This document shows, in pieces, positions 15,429 through 23,747 of a stretch of 64,000 nucleotides of DNA (within the stretch, counting starts at the first letter, position 1; each line of letters starts with the position of its first letter). Below the pieces are notes generated by a model. That model was not told the origin of the DNA, ran no database searches, and was given only the letters and a program-made list of their open reading frames with translations. Source of the DNA: Paenibacillus sp. MZ04-78.2 (GTDB lineage: Bacteria > Bacillota > Bacilli > Paenibacillales > NBRC-103111); assembly GCF_024213375.1 (NCBI RefSeq), contig NZ_JANAVJ010000013.1, forward strand, positions 62,001 to 126,000, in the 5' to 3' direction. The translations under genes and the position numbers were made by a program.

Positions 15429-16234
15429 GAAATTAAGGCTCCTTTTGGTGGTGTCAAATGAGATAGCAGCGATTCAGGAAAATATGTAATGCTGAGCTTC
15501 CGGGTCACCGGATGCACGGCCAGCTGCGCGCTCACGCCGAACACCTGGCGCAGCAGCTCTGCTGACATCACTTCCTCGGGCGTGCCCGAAGCGTACACTT
15601 TGCCCGCATTCATCACAATAAGCCGGTCGCAGAAATAACAGGCCATGTTCAGATCGTGCAGCGCGGATAATGCGGTCATTCCGAGCGTTTTGACCAAGTC
15701 CAGCATTTGCAGCTGGTACCGGACGTCCAAGTGGTTCGTCGGCTCGTCCATGATCAACAATTGCGACTGCTGCGCCAGCGCCCGGGCGATCAGCACGCGC
15801 TGCTTCTCACCCCCGGATAGGCTGGAGAAGCTACGCCGCGCATACGACTCCATCCCCACGCGCTCGAGCGCTTCGCTGACTATGGCGTCGTCTTCCCGCG
15901 TATCTGCGGTGAACATCCGTTTGTGCGGATGGCGTCCCATGAGCACGATATCCCGTACCGTAAAATCAAACGCCGACGACGTCTCTTGACTGACGACGGC
16001 CATCCGCTGCGCCGTTTCCTTATGGGTTAGCTCGGACAACTGCTGTCCATCCAAGGAAATCCACCCCGCTTGGGGTTTCAGCACGCGGTATATATTTTTG
16101 AGCAGCGTCGATTTGCCGCTTCCGTTCGGACCGATAATGCCGACAAATTCGCCCGGCTGAATCCGCAGGTCCACGCCTTGAATGATAGGCACTCCCTTCA
16201 CGCCGTAGGAGAGCCCTTGAACCTCCACCTTCAT
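15425..16234 (-). CDS. btuD: Cobalamin ABC transporter ATP-binding protein
   Basis: A 269-residue ABC ATPase of the FecE/BtuD type. It has Walker A GPNGSGKST, a Q-loop in AVVSQETSS, the signature LSGGEKQR, Walker B LLIMDEPTNHLD and a switch histidine in SALHDLNMA. It drives import by the permease encoded just upstream and is co-translated with the binding protein. The ATG at 16234 has GGGAGGGG 9 nt upstream. It belongs to the B12-controlled operon. Confidence 0.85.
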   Translation of the reverse strand: MKVEVQGLSYGVKGVPIIQGVDLRIQPGEFVGIIGPNGSGKSTLLKNIYRVLKPQAGWISLDGQQLSELTHKETAQRMAVVSQETSSAFDFTVRDIVLMGRHPHKRMFTADTREDDAIVSEALERVGMESYARRSFSSLSGGEKQRVLIARALAQQSQLLIMDEPTNHLDVRYQLQMLDLVKTLGMTALSALHDLNMACYFCDRLIVMNAGKVYASGTPEEVMSAELLRQVFGVSAQLAVHPVTRKLSITYFPESLLSHLTPPKGALIS

Positions 16235-16253
16235 CTTCTTGGTCCCCTCCCCT

Positions 16254-17336
16254 CTAGAACGAGTATGAGCTGCGGCGCAGCAGCCAAATGAAGAACGGTC
16301 CGCCGCACAGCGCCGTCACGATCCCGACCGGAAGCTCCTCCGGCGCAATAACGAGCCGCGCGAACACGTCGGCCCAGATCATAAACGATGCACCCAGCAG
16401 TACGCTGACCGGTAAAACGCGGCGGTGATCGGAACCGACCATTAGCCGGACCAAGTGCGGGATCATCAAGCCGATAAACCCGATGGCTCCGCTCACGGCA
16501 ACGATTACCCCCGTCAGCAAGGAGGTCAGAATAACCAGAACTTTGCGGAAGCGGTCCATGTTCACCCCCAAGGTCACGGCCGTCTCTTCCCCCATAAGCA
16601 GCGCGTTCAGCGAGCGGTATTGGAGCAGCAAATACAGCGTACCGGCGATCACAATACAGGACGGAACCGTCAAGTAGCTCCATTTGGCCCCGGTTAGGCT
16701 TCCCATCATCCAGAACATCGCCGTGCGGATGCCATCTTCCTTGGGAGCCATCGTGACGACGAAGTTGGTCAGGGCCGTCAGCATCATCGATACCGCAATA
16801 CCGGCCAGCAGCAAGCGGGTATTGGACAGCGTGCCTCCTACGCGGGCCAGCATGTACACTAAAGCAATGGCAATTAACGCACCGATAAAAGCCGACACCG
16901 ATAAAGCATACTGCCCGAACAGTTGAAAAGCTCCGAATAAAATGACGAGCGTGGCGGCAGCGGAAGCCCCCGAGGACACTCCCAGAATATACGGGTCCGA
17001 CAGTGGGTTGCGGGTTAATGCCTGAATCGCGGTGCCCACCACAGCCAGTCCGCCTCCGACGACGGCGCCAAGCAGCACGCGCGGGAAGCGGATATCCCAG
17101 ACGATGTTGCCCTGCGCCTTGGACCAATCCGGCTCCAGCCACCCGTCCAGTCCGGGGATATGCGAGAAGGCAATCTTCCAGACGGTTACCGGTTCGATGC
17201 GTACCGGTCCCAGCATGACCGCGAGCGTTACCGAACCGAGCAAAATTCCGAACAGCCCCAGCAGCACCAACGGGAAACGCCCTTCGGCTATGGTTCGTTC
17301 CGTCCGCGCAGACTTCTCTTGTATTTTGCTGCTCAT
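16254..17336 (-). CDS. btuC: Cobalamin ABC transporter permease (FecCD/BtuC family)
   Basis: A 360-residue membrane protein with about ten helices and the family marks NPLSDPYILGVSSGASAAA and GAIGFIGLMIPHLVR. It forms the translocation channel as a dimer with the ATPase. The start at 17336 (MSSKIQ) is preferred to the frame opening at 17369 because GGGGGAG lies just upstream and the earlier codons lie in the T tract of the leader terminator. It is the first structural gene after the cobalamin riboswitch, a short leader ORF and the terminator. Confidence 0.85.
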   Translation of the reverse strand: MSSKIQEKSARTERTIAEGRFPLVLLGLFGILLGSVTLAVMLGPVRIEPVTVWKIAFSHIPGLDGWLEPDWSKAQGNIVWDIRFPRVLLGAVVGGGLAVVGTAIQALTRNPLSDPYILGVSSGASAAATLVILFGAFQLFGQYALSVSAFIGALIAIALVYMLARVGGTLSNTRLLLAGIAVSMMLTALTNFVVTMAPKEDGIRTAMFWMMGSLTGAKWSYLTVPSCIVIAGTLYLLLQYRSLNALLMGEETAVTLGVNMDRFRKVLVILTSLLTGVIVAVSGAIGFIGLMIPHLVRLMVGSDHRRVLPVSVLLGASFMIWADVFARLVIAPEELPVGIVTALCGGPFFIWLLRRSSYSF

Positions 17337-17366
17337 CGGACTCCCCCTTTTTTTCTCAAGTACATA

Positions 17367-17412
17367 CAAAAAGGAGCATCTCCAACCACGATCAGCGGTT
17401 AGAAATGCTCCT
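17367..17412 (-). terminator. Riboswitch-controlled terminator before btuC
   Basis: On the minus strand AGGAGCATTTCTAACC pairs with GGTTGGAGATGCTCCT across a 9-nt loop and is followed by TTTTTG, 31 nt before the btuC start. It is the probable off-switch of the cobalamin riboswitch. Confidence 0.85.
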
Positions 17413-17466
17413 CCATAAGAGATGACGACCCGATTGATCCATCAAGGTCTCGAATTGCCCCAGCAT
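17392..17466 (-). CDS. Putative 24-aa leader peptide in the btu leader
   Basis: An ATG at 17466 has GGGGAGG 7 nt upstream and is followed by 24 sense codons, starting MLGQFETLMDQ and ending RSISNR, with a TGA at 17392-17394. The frame lies wholly between the cobalamin aptamer and btuC. It covers the 5' arm of the terminator hairpin, with its stop in the hairpin loop. A translating ribosome would block the terminator. Chance cannot be excluded for so short a frame, but the ribosome binding site is stronger than those of most genes here. Confidence 0.45.
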   Translation of the reverse strand: MLGQFETLMDQSGRHLLWRSISNR

Positions 17467-17508
17467 CCTAACACCTCCCCATTCTCCGCAGGTTGTAGCA
17501 GTGTTGTC

Positions 17509-17700
17509 AAAACAGGCAGGTCTCCTGACTCAGGGTTTCTCCTTCGGCGTCTTCCCGGAAATATGCTCCAGTGACGCTATGCCGAAAAATAGCCGGACCT
17601 TCCGGCTCCCATTACAGTGGCGGGACCGCGACGGATTTGCACCGTACTTCCCTTTTAAGCTTCAGCTGGTCGCTGAGGCACCTGTTTCCACCTATTCGGT
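17509..17700 (-). ncRNA. Cobalamin riboswitch
   Basis: Read on the minus strand, the element shows the B12-box order: AAACAGGTGCC, then AAAAGGGAAG and GGTGCAAATCC, then CCCGCCACTGTAA, and at the 3' end CTGAGTCAGGAGACCTGCC. These are the conserved core segments of the cobalamin aptamer. It precedes btuC-btuD-btuF and the rubredoxin-methyltransferase gene. High adenosyl- or methylcobalamin should favour the downstream terminator and shut off import. Confidence 0.95.
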
Positions 17701-17868
17701 TGTCCACAGTAAGTCTATAGCAGTCTGGAAGCCGATGTCAACTATTATTCATTCAAATACAACCGTGACGCCATATGATACGCGTTATAAAATGTTCAAA
17801 CAAAATAACCACAGTACGGCTTTTTTGCGCACTGTGGCTTCGATGAGATGCCATATTTTCAGCCATTA

Positions 17869-17994
17869 TCACTTTTGCGAAAGCAGCCAATCCTCATAAC
17901 AGGGACTGCAAAGAATTTCGAGACGTTCTTCAATGCCGCTGTCGTCATATATCGTAATGCTGTGTGCTGTTTCGGTGTTTTTTTCGCAATAATA
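17869..17994 (-). other. Small CxxC protein frame without a start codon
   Basis: In the same frame as the ctaG-like gene, just after its stop, an open stretch reads YYCEKNTETAHSITIYDDSG and continues to LEILCSPCYEDWLLSQK. It looks like the small zinc-ribbon proteins of Paenibacillus, which normally begin M-Y-Y-C-x-x-C. AAAAGGAG lies right before it, but the codon where ATG is expected is AGC and the first CxxC has lost a cysteine. It is probably a decayed gene. Confidence 0.3.
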
Positions 17995-18015
17995 GCTCCT
18001 TTTCGTATTCGGATG

Positions 18016-18804
18016 TTAAGCTTTTGCGGCCACCCTCATGCGGGGACGGGCTGCTTTAAACCATTGCAGGCAAAAAATAAAGATGAGAACCACGTCGATG
18101 GCATCGCCTCCGTAGTACATCAGCTTTCCTCCTTGCTCCGCTTGTATTCCGGAAACACCGGCGGGCGGATGACCATAAATGTACTTGGACAACATGCCGT
18201 GTCCCGCTAAGGCTAATACAAGAACAGCCGCGCGGTAAAGGAAGCTTTTCCGATGGGGCGCCGGGTCAACATAAATCATGGACGCCGTAGATAAATACCC
18301 CGCCAAAAAAACATGGACATGCATCAGGAGATGTATAATCAAACTTTGATGCATAAGCCTGAAAAGATCAGTCGCATAAAGAATCCATAAGCCTCCAATA
18401 TTAAGAAAAGCGGTCGTCAACGGGTTGGTTAATATCGTCAACGGCCAACTTTTCAGCACATGCGAAAGCTTTCGTGACCTTGTTACAGGAAGAGCTTTTA
18501 GAAGAAGAGTCATTGGTGCCGCGAACGCCAGCAGGAGCGGCGCCAGCATGCCAAGAAGCAGATGCCCGGCCATATGTGCCGTAAAATCCATAAGAGATTG
18601 ATGAGCCAAAGGTCCGATCAACGCGGCAGCCACGCTGCCAACACCGATAAACCAGCACACATATCGGTAAAACGGCCATGGCTTGGAACGACGTCCCGAT
18701 ACGACAGCGGCATAAACATAAAGAACTAAAGCCACTATGACCAACATAGCCAGTCCAAGCTCGACAAAATTCCTCGCTTCGTGATGAAAAGACTCATGAT
18801 TCAT
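18016..18804 (-). CDS. CtaG-type cytochrome c oxidase assembly membrane protein
   Basis: A 262-residue protein with seven or so membrane helices and the Caa3_CtaG family layout, including conserved histidines in TAHMAGHLLLGMLAPLLL and LIIHLLMHVHVFLAGYL. Proteins of this family deliver copper to or assemble the caa3 oxidase. The gene overlaps the upstream DUF2243 gene by 11 nt, the usual pairing in Bacillales. No oxidase subunits are encoded nearby. Confidence 0.75.
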   Translation of the reverse strand: MNHESFHHEARNFVELGLAMLVIVALVLYVYAAVVSGRRSKPWPFYRYVCWFIGVGSVAAALIGPLAHQSLMDFTAHMAGHLLLGMLAPLLLAFAAPMTLLLKALPVTRSRKLSHVLKSWPLTILTNPLTTAFLNIGGLWILYATDLFRLMHQSLIIHLLMHVHVFLAGYLSTASMIYVDPAPHRKSFLYRAAVLVLALAGHGMLSKYIYGHPPAGVSGIQAEQGGKLMYYGGDAIDVVLIFIFCLQWFKAARPRMRVAAKA

Positions 18805-19300
18805 TTCGAGACATCCTTCCAGGCTCGCTGAGAGCCTTTTTCGAACGAATGAGAAACATGCCTCCGGCCAAGATCATGGCTACTGCGATAAAGTTCCATA
18901 TCAGGTCGTAGACGATGACATTTTCGACATAGCGGATTTGGTGGATGCGCATAAGCTTGTGCTGGATCGTTCCGTCATATAGCTGGAATGTGCCGCTGCC
19001 GAGTAAGCTGCCTCCCCACCACCTTTGCAGTTGCAGGGCGTTTCGCCGAAGAATATCGGCAAACATAAAGAGCCCGCCGATCGTTGCAAACCAGCTAAAA
19101 GCGTGAAACAAACCATCCGAGACCAAGCCGATGCCGGTTGTAGATTTATCGTAGAAATGGTGCCAATGCAGCAATTGATGAAATACGGCTTCATCAATAA
19201 AGGCTACCAAGCCAAGTCCGAACAGACAGCCTGCCCCCACATTGCGGTCCAAATACGGATTTCGTGTTTTATATGCCGGGTTTATCGTTTGCTTAGCCAT
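18794..19300 (-). CDS. DUF2243 membrane protein
   Basis: A 168-residue protein with four hydrophobic helices, a conserved GFIDEAVFHQLLHWHHFYD-like stretch and a late histidine-rich loop. It matches the DUF2243 family, which is commonly found next to CtaG-like genes. The ATG at 19300 (MAKQTIN) is taken as the start; the frame also has an ATG four codons earlier, and neither has a strong ribosome binding site. It overlaps the next gene by 11 nt, so the two probably act together in copper or oxidase assembly. Confidence 0.7.
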   Translation of the reverse strand: MAKQTINPAYKTRNPYLDRNVGAGCLFGLGLVAFIDEAVFHQLLHWHHFYDKSTTGIGLVSDGLFHAFSWFATIGGLFMFADILRRNALQLQRWWGGSLLGSGTFQLYDGTIQHKLMRIHQIRYVENVIVYDLIWNFIAVAMILAGGMFLIRSKKALSEPGRMSRNES

Positions 19301-19684
19301 AGATCCGCACAATTAGCCTGTAGCCTTTCCCTTTCCTCGATCCCTTGCCAGGTAACGATGATATACCCCGTTAAGCAAAAGCTTGAAATAAATTTCACGG
19401 TAAAAGCCCCCTTTTTTGGGATGGTAACTTTAATGTGCTCATTATTTTCTTTACCATTCATGGAGACATGAAGGAATGCAAAATAGACATCTCGTTTTTT
19501 GAGATGCCTTACATAAGACGCTTCAAACCGTTCAGGATCGACGTTTAATTCGAGCCCTTTGTTAGTTTGTATCTTTTCAATTCTCTATAATCCAGCTACC
19601 TATTATTTCTTTTACCTTTTCCAAGTTATGATTATTTAATGTGCAAATCATGACCAACTCATTCTGGTTGTGACTGCTGTCCAT
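19282..19684 (-). pseudogene. Frameshifted small gene of unknown function
   Basis: Two minus-strand frames join into one plausible protein. The first (19577-19684) reads MDSSHNQNELVMICTLNN and ends WIIEN. The second (19282-19584) continues IEKIQTNKGLELNVDPERF and runs about 100 residues to DLWLSKR. A one-base slip around 19578-19587 would fuse them. There is no start codon in the second frame. The end overlaps the DUF2243 start. I do not recognise the family. Confidence 0.35.
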
Positions 19685-20008
19685 GAAGACTGTTTCTACT
19701 TTCCATGACAGCCACCTCCAACATCATCGATTATATCTACACCTTCCGATAAAGTCGGAGGATGGTTTTGAAGCAGGAATAATCGGTTTCCCCAGGCAAT
19801 ATTTTTCACTTCATAGTTCTAACCATTGGTTTTAATAACATATATTGTAACAATTTTCATCAAAAGGAGGTGTATGAGGTGGCACGGATTGTTCCGCGCA
19901 AGGACCGTCTGAGGACGACGGGTTTTTACCCTTAACTCCAAGAGCACGGCACTAAGCGCGAAGAAGTCAATAGAACAAATAAAAAAGTATCAAAAGGAGA
20001 GTAATCAT
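19685..20008. other. Gap before the secreted trefoil-like protein
   Basis: This gap contains a strong ribosome-binding-like AAAAGGAGG at 19861-19869. Behind it are two tiny plus-strand frames: MRWHGLFRARTV, and a GTG-started frame reading ARIVPRKDRLRTTGFYP. They may be leader peptides for the gene at 20009, or chance. Nothing else is supported. Confidence 0.3.
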
Positions 20009-20512
20009 ATGAAAATGTTAATGAAAAAAGCTCCGCTTTTCCTGTTCGCTATCGTTATGGCGTTTTCCTTCTCGCTCGCTGCAAGCGCGGCCCCGTCCGC
20101 CGATCAAGCCGCTGCGGCGCCTGTCGTCAGCTTTCAGTCGGCCAATGGATCGTGGATTAAAGTCAATGGAGACGGCAGCGTAACGGCAGACGCCGGCTCG
20201 GCGGATCAAGCGGCCAAATTTGATCTGATTCCGGTGGACGCGCAGTATTTCGCCTTAAAATCCCGTAGCAACGGCAAATTTGCTTCCTTCAAGGCCGACG
20301 GCACCGTAGTCGCGAGCGCCGCTTCGGTCGGCACGACTGAAAAAGTAGCCATTACCTACGTGGTCAACACGCCTCAAGAAAAAGCGATTCAAGCCAAGGC
20401 TTTAAGCAACGGCAAATACGTCAGCGCCGTCAACGGCGGCGGCGGAAAAATCGTCGTAAACGTTGCTTCGCCGTCCAAATTCGAAACCTTCAAAGTGAAA
20501 AACTGGAAATAA
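20009..20512 (+). CDS. Secreted beta-trefoil (fascin-like) protein
   Basis: A 167-residue protein with a clear signal peptide (hydrophobic core LFLFAIVMAFSF, cleavage after AASA). The mature part holds about two and a half repeats of the fascin-like trefoil unit: FALKSRSNGKFASFKADGTV, IQAKALSNGKYVSAVNGGG and a weaker first repeat starting VSFQSANGSWIKVNG. Such folds bind sugars or proteins. AAAGGAG lies 9 nt before the ATG. It is a single gene with a good terminator. One full trefoil needs three repeats, which roughly fits its length. The ligand is unknown. Confidence 0.7.
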   Translation: MKMLMKKAPLFLFAIVMAFSFSLAASAAPSADQAAAAPVVSFQSANGSWIKVNGDGSVTADAGSADQAAKFDLIPVDAQYFALKSRSNGKFASFKADGTVVASAASVGTTEKVAITYVVNTPQEKAIQAKALSNGKYVSAVNGGGGKIVVNVASPSKFETFKVKNWK

Positions 20513-20554
20513 GCCGCCGCAGTCCTTGAGCGTAGGGGTGACGATGAAATAAAG

Positions 20555-20599
20555 AAAGGCGCCAAATAGTCGTGAACGCGACCGCATTGGCGCCTTTTT
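20555..20599 (+). terminator. Terminator of the trefoil-protein gene
   Basis: A perfect 11-bp stem AAAGGCGCCAA with TTGGCGCCTTT is followed by TT. The symmetric A and T flanks make it usable on both strands, so it may also serve the convergent RodA-like gene. Confidence 0.85.
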
Positions 20600-20634
20600 C
20601 GGCTGAACATTTAGAGCCTTCTCGAAGTAACTTC

Positions 20635-21750
20635 TCATTCGAATGAGCCCTGATGAATTTTGACGTTTAAGACGAGGCCGAGCGCAACCATATTCGTGAG
20701 CAGCGAGCTTCCTCCATAGCTGATGAAAGGCAGAGAGATCCCGGTCAAAGGAACCAATCCGATATGCATCCCGATATTCACATAAATCTGAAAGACAAGC
20801 ATGGCCGTCATTCCCGTAATGAGGTAAGAGCCTGCTAATTCCTTCGTCTCCAAAATAATGCCGACCATCCGGTATACCAACAATAAGTAGAGCATCAACA
20901 AAATCGCCGCGCCCAAAAACCCGTACTTTTCGCCAACAACAGCAAAGATCGAATCGGAGTATGCGTAAGGGACAGACCCCTGCGGCTGGTCAAGAGCATT
21001 TCCATTCAGTTGGCCCGAACCGATCGCCATCAGCGCTCGTTCATAATGCCACGATTTCTGGGGATCGCTTGCCGGCTCCAGGAACGTCTGAATTCTCGAC
21101 ATCTGGTGGGGCTTGATTATTTTGGCCAGCAATTCATTGTCGGCATAATACAGCCACAGCACCGTTCCGATCGCAACCCCGGCAGCGCCGACGGCGGTCA
21201 GCATATACGACAGTCGGATGTTGCCCATCCACAGCATCCCGAAAAAGATGCCGACAAATACAAGAGCCGTCCCCAAATCGGGCTGTTTCAGAATAAAAAC
21301 GATGGGAATCGCAAACACGGCGCCGACGGGAAGGAGGTCTTGCACGAAACGCAGCTTCTCTCCCTGCCGCTTGTGCAGCAAATGCGCAGCAAGCAGAATC
21401 GTGAACAGTTTAACCGGTTCGGAGGGTTGAATTTCCACGGAACCGATGCTTAACCATCGGGCCGCGCCGTTCACGACCTCCCCCTTCCAATGGACGTAGG
21501 CCAGCATTCCGATGCCGAAGGCGTACAAGTAATACGCCAGCTTGCCCGTCAGCAATCGGTAATTGAACACCGTGACCAGCAGCATCGGAATGCAAAAGAC
21601 ACCGAAATACATCATGCCGTTGAAGTGCAGTCCATCCAATTTGGTCCCTGCGGTGGCCCGGTATACCGCCACCGTACCGGCGGCCACCAAGCACAACATA
21701 AGCACAACGATGCCGCGGTCTATTTTTTTCAGCTTATCCAGAAGTATCAT
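20635..21750 (-). CDS. RodA/FtsW/SpoVE-family SEDS protein
   Basis: A 371-residue polytopic protein with about ten membrane helices. It carries SEDS marks: ARWLSIGSVEIQPSEPVKL, the LKQPDLGTALVF stretch with its aspartate, GEKYGFLGA and PFISYGGSSL. These enzymes polymerise lipid II into peptidoglycan glycan strands with a class B PBP, in cell elongation, division or sporulation. No PBP gene is adjacent, so I leave the subtype open; the sequence looks closest to RodA. The ATG at 21750 has GAGG 7 nt upstream and is preferred to the frame opening at 21792. Confidence 0.85.
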   Translation of the reverse strand: MILLDKLKKIDRGIVVLMLCLVAAGTVAVYRATAGTKLDGLHFNGMMYFGVFCIPMLLVTVFNYRLLTGKLAYYLYAFGIGMLAYVHWKGEVVNGAARWLSIGSVEIQPSEPVKLFTILLAAHLLHKRQGEKLRFVQDLLPVGAVFAIPIVFILKQPDLGTALVFVGIFFGMLWMGNIRLSYMLTAVGAAGVAIGTVLWLYYADNELLAKIIKPHQMSRIQTFLEPASDPQKSWHYERALMAIGSGQLNGNALDQPQGSVPYAYSDSIFAVVGEKYGFLGAAILLMLYLLLVYRMVGIILETKELAGSYLITGMTAMLVFQIYVNIGMHIGLVPLTGISLPFISYGGSSLLTNMVALGLVLNVKIHQGSFE

Positions 21751-21933
21751 ACGGGTACCTCGACCTTCAATTCTTGGGGTTTGCGCAATCATTCCGCCAG
21801 TAAGCCCAATAATAGATAGACGATCACCATGGGAAAAAGTAACAAGGCGCGCTCCCGAAATTTCAGAATAGCCTTTTTCCTTCAGGAAGACAAGGACAAA
21901 AATTACTTATCCAGATGGTGCACCGCTTCCTCG

Positions 21934-21962
21934 TTTACAAATTTTATTTATTTACCTATAAT
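21934..21962 (+). promoter_or_regulatory. Sigma-A-type promoter of the alkaline phosphatase gene
   Basis: TTTACA, 17 nt, TATAAT, in an A+T-rich stretch 40 nt before the start codon. I found no clear tandem TTAACA Pho-box repeats, although TTTACC recurs 17 nt after TTTACA. Confidence 0.6.
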
Positions 21963-22002
21963 ACTATATGTTAGGATATTTATATACAAATTGGAGGAAT
22001 CG

Positions 22003-23718
22003 ATGATGAAGAAGAAAGCCACAGGTCTTTTTATTGCATCCTTTTTATTATGCAACCTGATCCCGGCCTCGCTACACGCTGGGAATGAGGCAGCGAAGCC
22101 GCTGTCCAAAAACCTGATCGTGCTGATCGGGGACGGGATGGGCCCTGCTCAAGTCACGGCCGCGCGGCTTTACTCCAAAACCATTCTGGGAGCGGAGAGC
22201 TTGCATCTGGACGGTTACTACGTCGGCCAGGCCAGTACGTTTTCGGAGCGCGGCGAAGTGGACGGCAGCGTTGAATCCGGCCTGATCACCGATTCGTCGG
22301 CGGCAGGAACCGCTTTGGCTACCGGACACAAAACGTACAATTCCGCAGTCAGTGTCTCCAATCATGAGGTGGCCAAGCCGTACGCCTCCGTGATTGAAGC
22401 GGCGGAAGCGAAAGGAAAAGCGACCGGACTCGTCACGACGGCAAGAATCACGCACGCGACTCCGGCGGTATTCGCCTCTCACGTACGCAGCCGCGGGAAC
22501 GAAACAGCCATCGCTTCGCAAATGCTGGAAAGCGGCGTCGATGTTTTGCTCGGCGGAGGCGCAGATTATTTTACCGGAAAGGATGCCGGCGGGAAACGTC
22601 CGGACAAAACGATTCTTCCCGATTTCGAGGCCAAAGGCTACTCCGTCGTGAAAGACCTTGCTGGTCTTCAAGCGCTGACCGTAAAGCACGATAAAGTGCT
22701 TGGCCTGTTCAGCCGGTCGCACCTCGACTATGCCATTGACCGCGATAGCTCTTCCCCGAGTCTGGCCGCGCTAACAGGAAAAGCCATCGAGCTGCTTTCG
22801 GCAAAGCCCGAAGGCTTCGTGCTCATGATCGAAGGCGGCCGGATCGACCACGCTGCGCATGCCAACGATTTTCCGACCATGGTTAAGGAAATGCTGGACT
22901 TCGACGCGGCCGTGAAAACGGCGATGGATTTCGCCAAGAAAGACGGCAGCACCTCCGTCGTTGTAACCGCAGACCATGAGACAGGCGGTCTGTCTCTGGG
23001 CCGCGATAATAGGTACGAGTTAAATATCGACCTCTGGAACCGGCAAAAGTCATCTTCCCAGGTACTAAATGCAGCACTTGAGCAAGCCCGAACGCCGGAG
23101 GAAATCCGGAAGCTCGTTCAAACGAACACGACGATTACGGATCTGAGCGACGAGGAGGCCCGTTTCATTCTGAAAGGCGACGGTTCGGACTACGAGCGGG
23201 AAGGCGCTTATAACGCCGTCATCTCCAAGCGGCTGCTGGTCGGATGGTCCGGCCACGCGCATTCCGGGGTGGACGTGGGCGTCTGGGCCTTTGGGCCAAT
23301 TGCCGAGCTGGTGAAGGGAAAAATCGACAATACAGATATCGCCAAAGCGGGCGCCAATACGATCGGCGTCGATCTCGATGCCGTAACCGCCGGGCTGCAG
23401 GCTAAGTACTGGTACCCCAAGTTCAAGACCATGCCCGGCCGATCGGTCGTCTATCCGGCCAAGGCGCTCGCCGCGAAGCTGGGCGCATCGGCAGACTGGG
23501 ACGAGGCTTCCGGCACCGTGCGGATTGCCAAAGGCGGCACAACGATTCTTGTGAACCTGAAAGACGGCAGCGCGACGCTGAACGGCCAAGCGGCAGCCTA
23601 TGCCGTCCATGTCGAGAAGGGCACGCTGTATTTATCCCTGAACGCCTTCAACGATCTCAGCAGGCAAAGCATGACATGGGACCCGCTTTCCGAGCGACTG
23701 GTGCTGCAAGCTGGCTGA
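22003..23718 (+). CDS. Secreted alkaline phosphatase with a C-terminal stalk-like domain
   Basis: A 571-residue protein with a signal peptide (KKK, hydrophobic core, cleavage near residue 26). The catalytic domain is PhoA-like: metal ligand in LIGDGMG (Asp44), nucleophile Ser98 in TDSSAAGTALATGHK, further ligands in GGRIDHAAHAND and TADHETGG, and a last histidine in WSGHAHSG. The final about 90 residues (VYPAKALAAKLGASADWDEA onward) resemble the copper-amine-oxidase N-terminal-like domain often attached to Paenibacillus secreted proteins. Two adjacent ATGs (22003 and 22006) follow GGAGG. It frees phosphate from monoesters outside the cell. Confidence 0.9.
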   Translation: MMKKKATGLFIASFLLCNLIPASLHAGNEAAKPLSKNLIVLIGDGMGPAQVTAARLYSKTILGAESLHLDGYYVGQASTFSERGEVDGSVESGLITDSSAAGTALATGHKTYNSAVSVSNHEVAKPYASVIEAAEAKGKATGLVTTARITHATPAVFASHVRSRGNETAIASQMLESGVDVLLGGGADYFTGKDAGGKRPDKTILPDFEAKGYSVVKDLAGLQALTVKHDKVLGLFSRSHLDYAIDRDSSSPSLAALTGKAIELLSAKPEGFVLMIEGGRIDHAAHANDFPTMVKEMLDFDAAVKTAMDFAKKDGSTSVVVTADHETGGLSLGRDNRYELNIDLWNRQKSSSQVLNAALEQARTPEEIRKLVQTNTTITDLSDEEARFILKGDGSDYEREGAYNAVISKRLLVGWSGHAHSGVDVGVWAFGPIAELVKGKIDNTDIAKAGANTIGVDLDAVTAGLQAKYWYPKFKTMPGRSVVYPAKALAAKLGASADWDEASGTVRIAKGGTTILVNLKDGSATLNGQAAAYAVHVEKGTLYLSLNAFNDLSRQSMTWDPLSERLVLQAG

Positions 23719-23747
23719 CCCTCTACCCTTTATGCCGCTTGCTCGTA

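Noticed and set aside
19861..19990. Possible riboswitch or T-box before the trefoil-protein gene
   Set aside because: GGTGGCACGG recalls a T-box end, but no specifier loop, antiterminator or terminator could be found.
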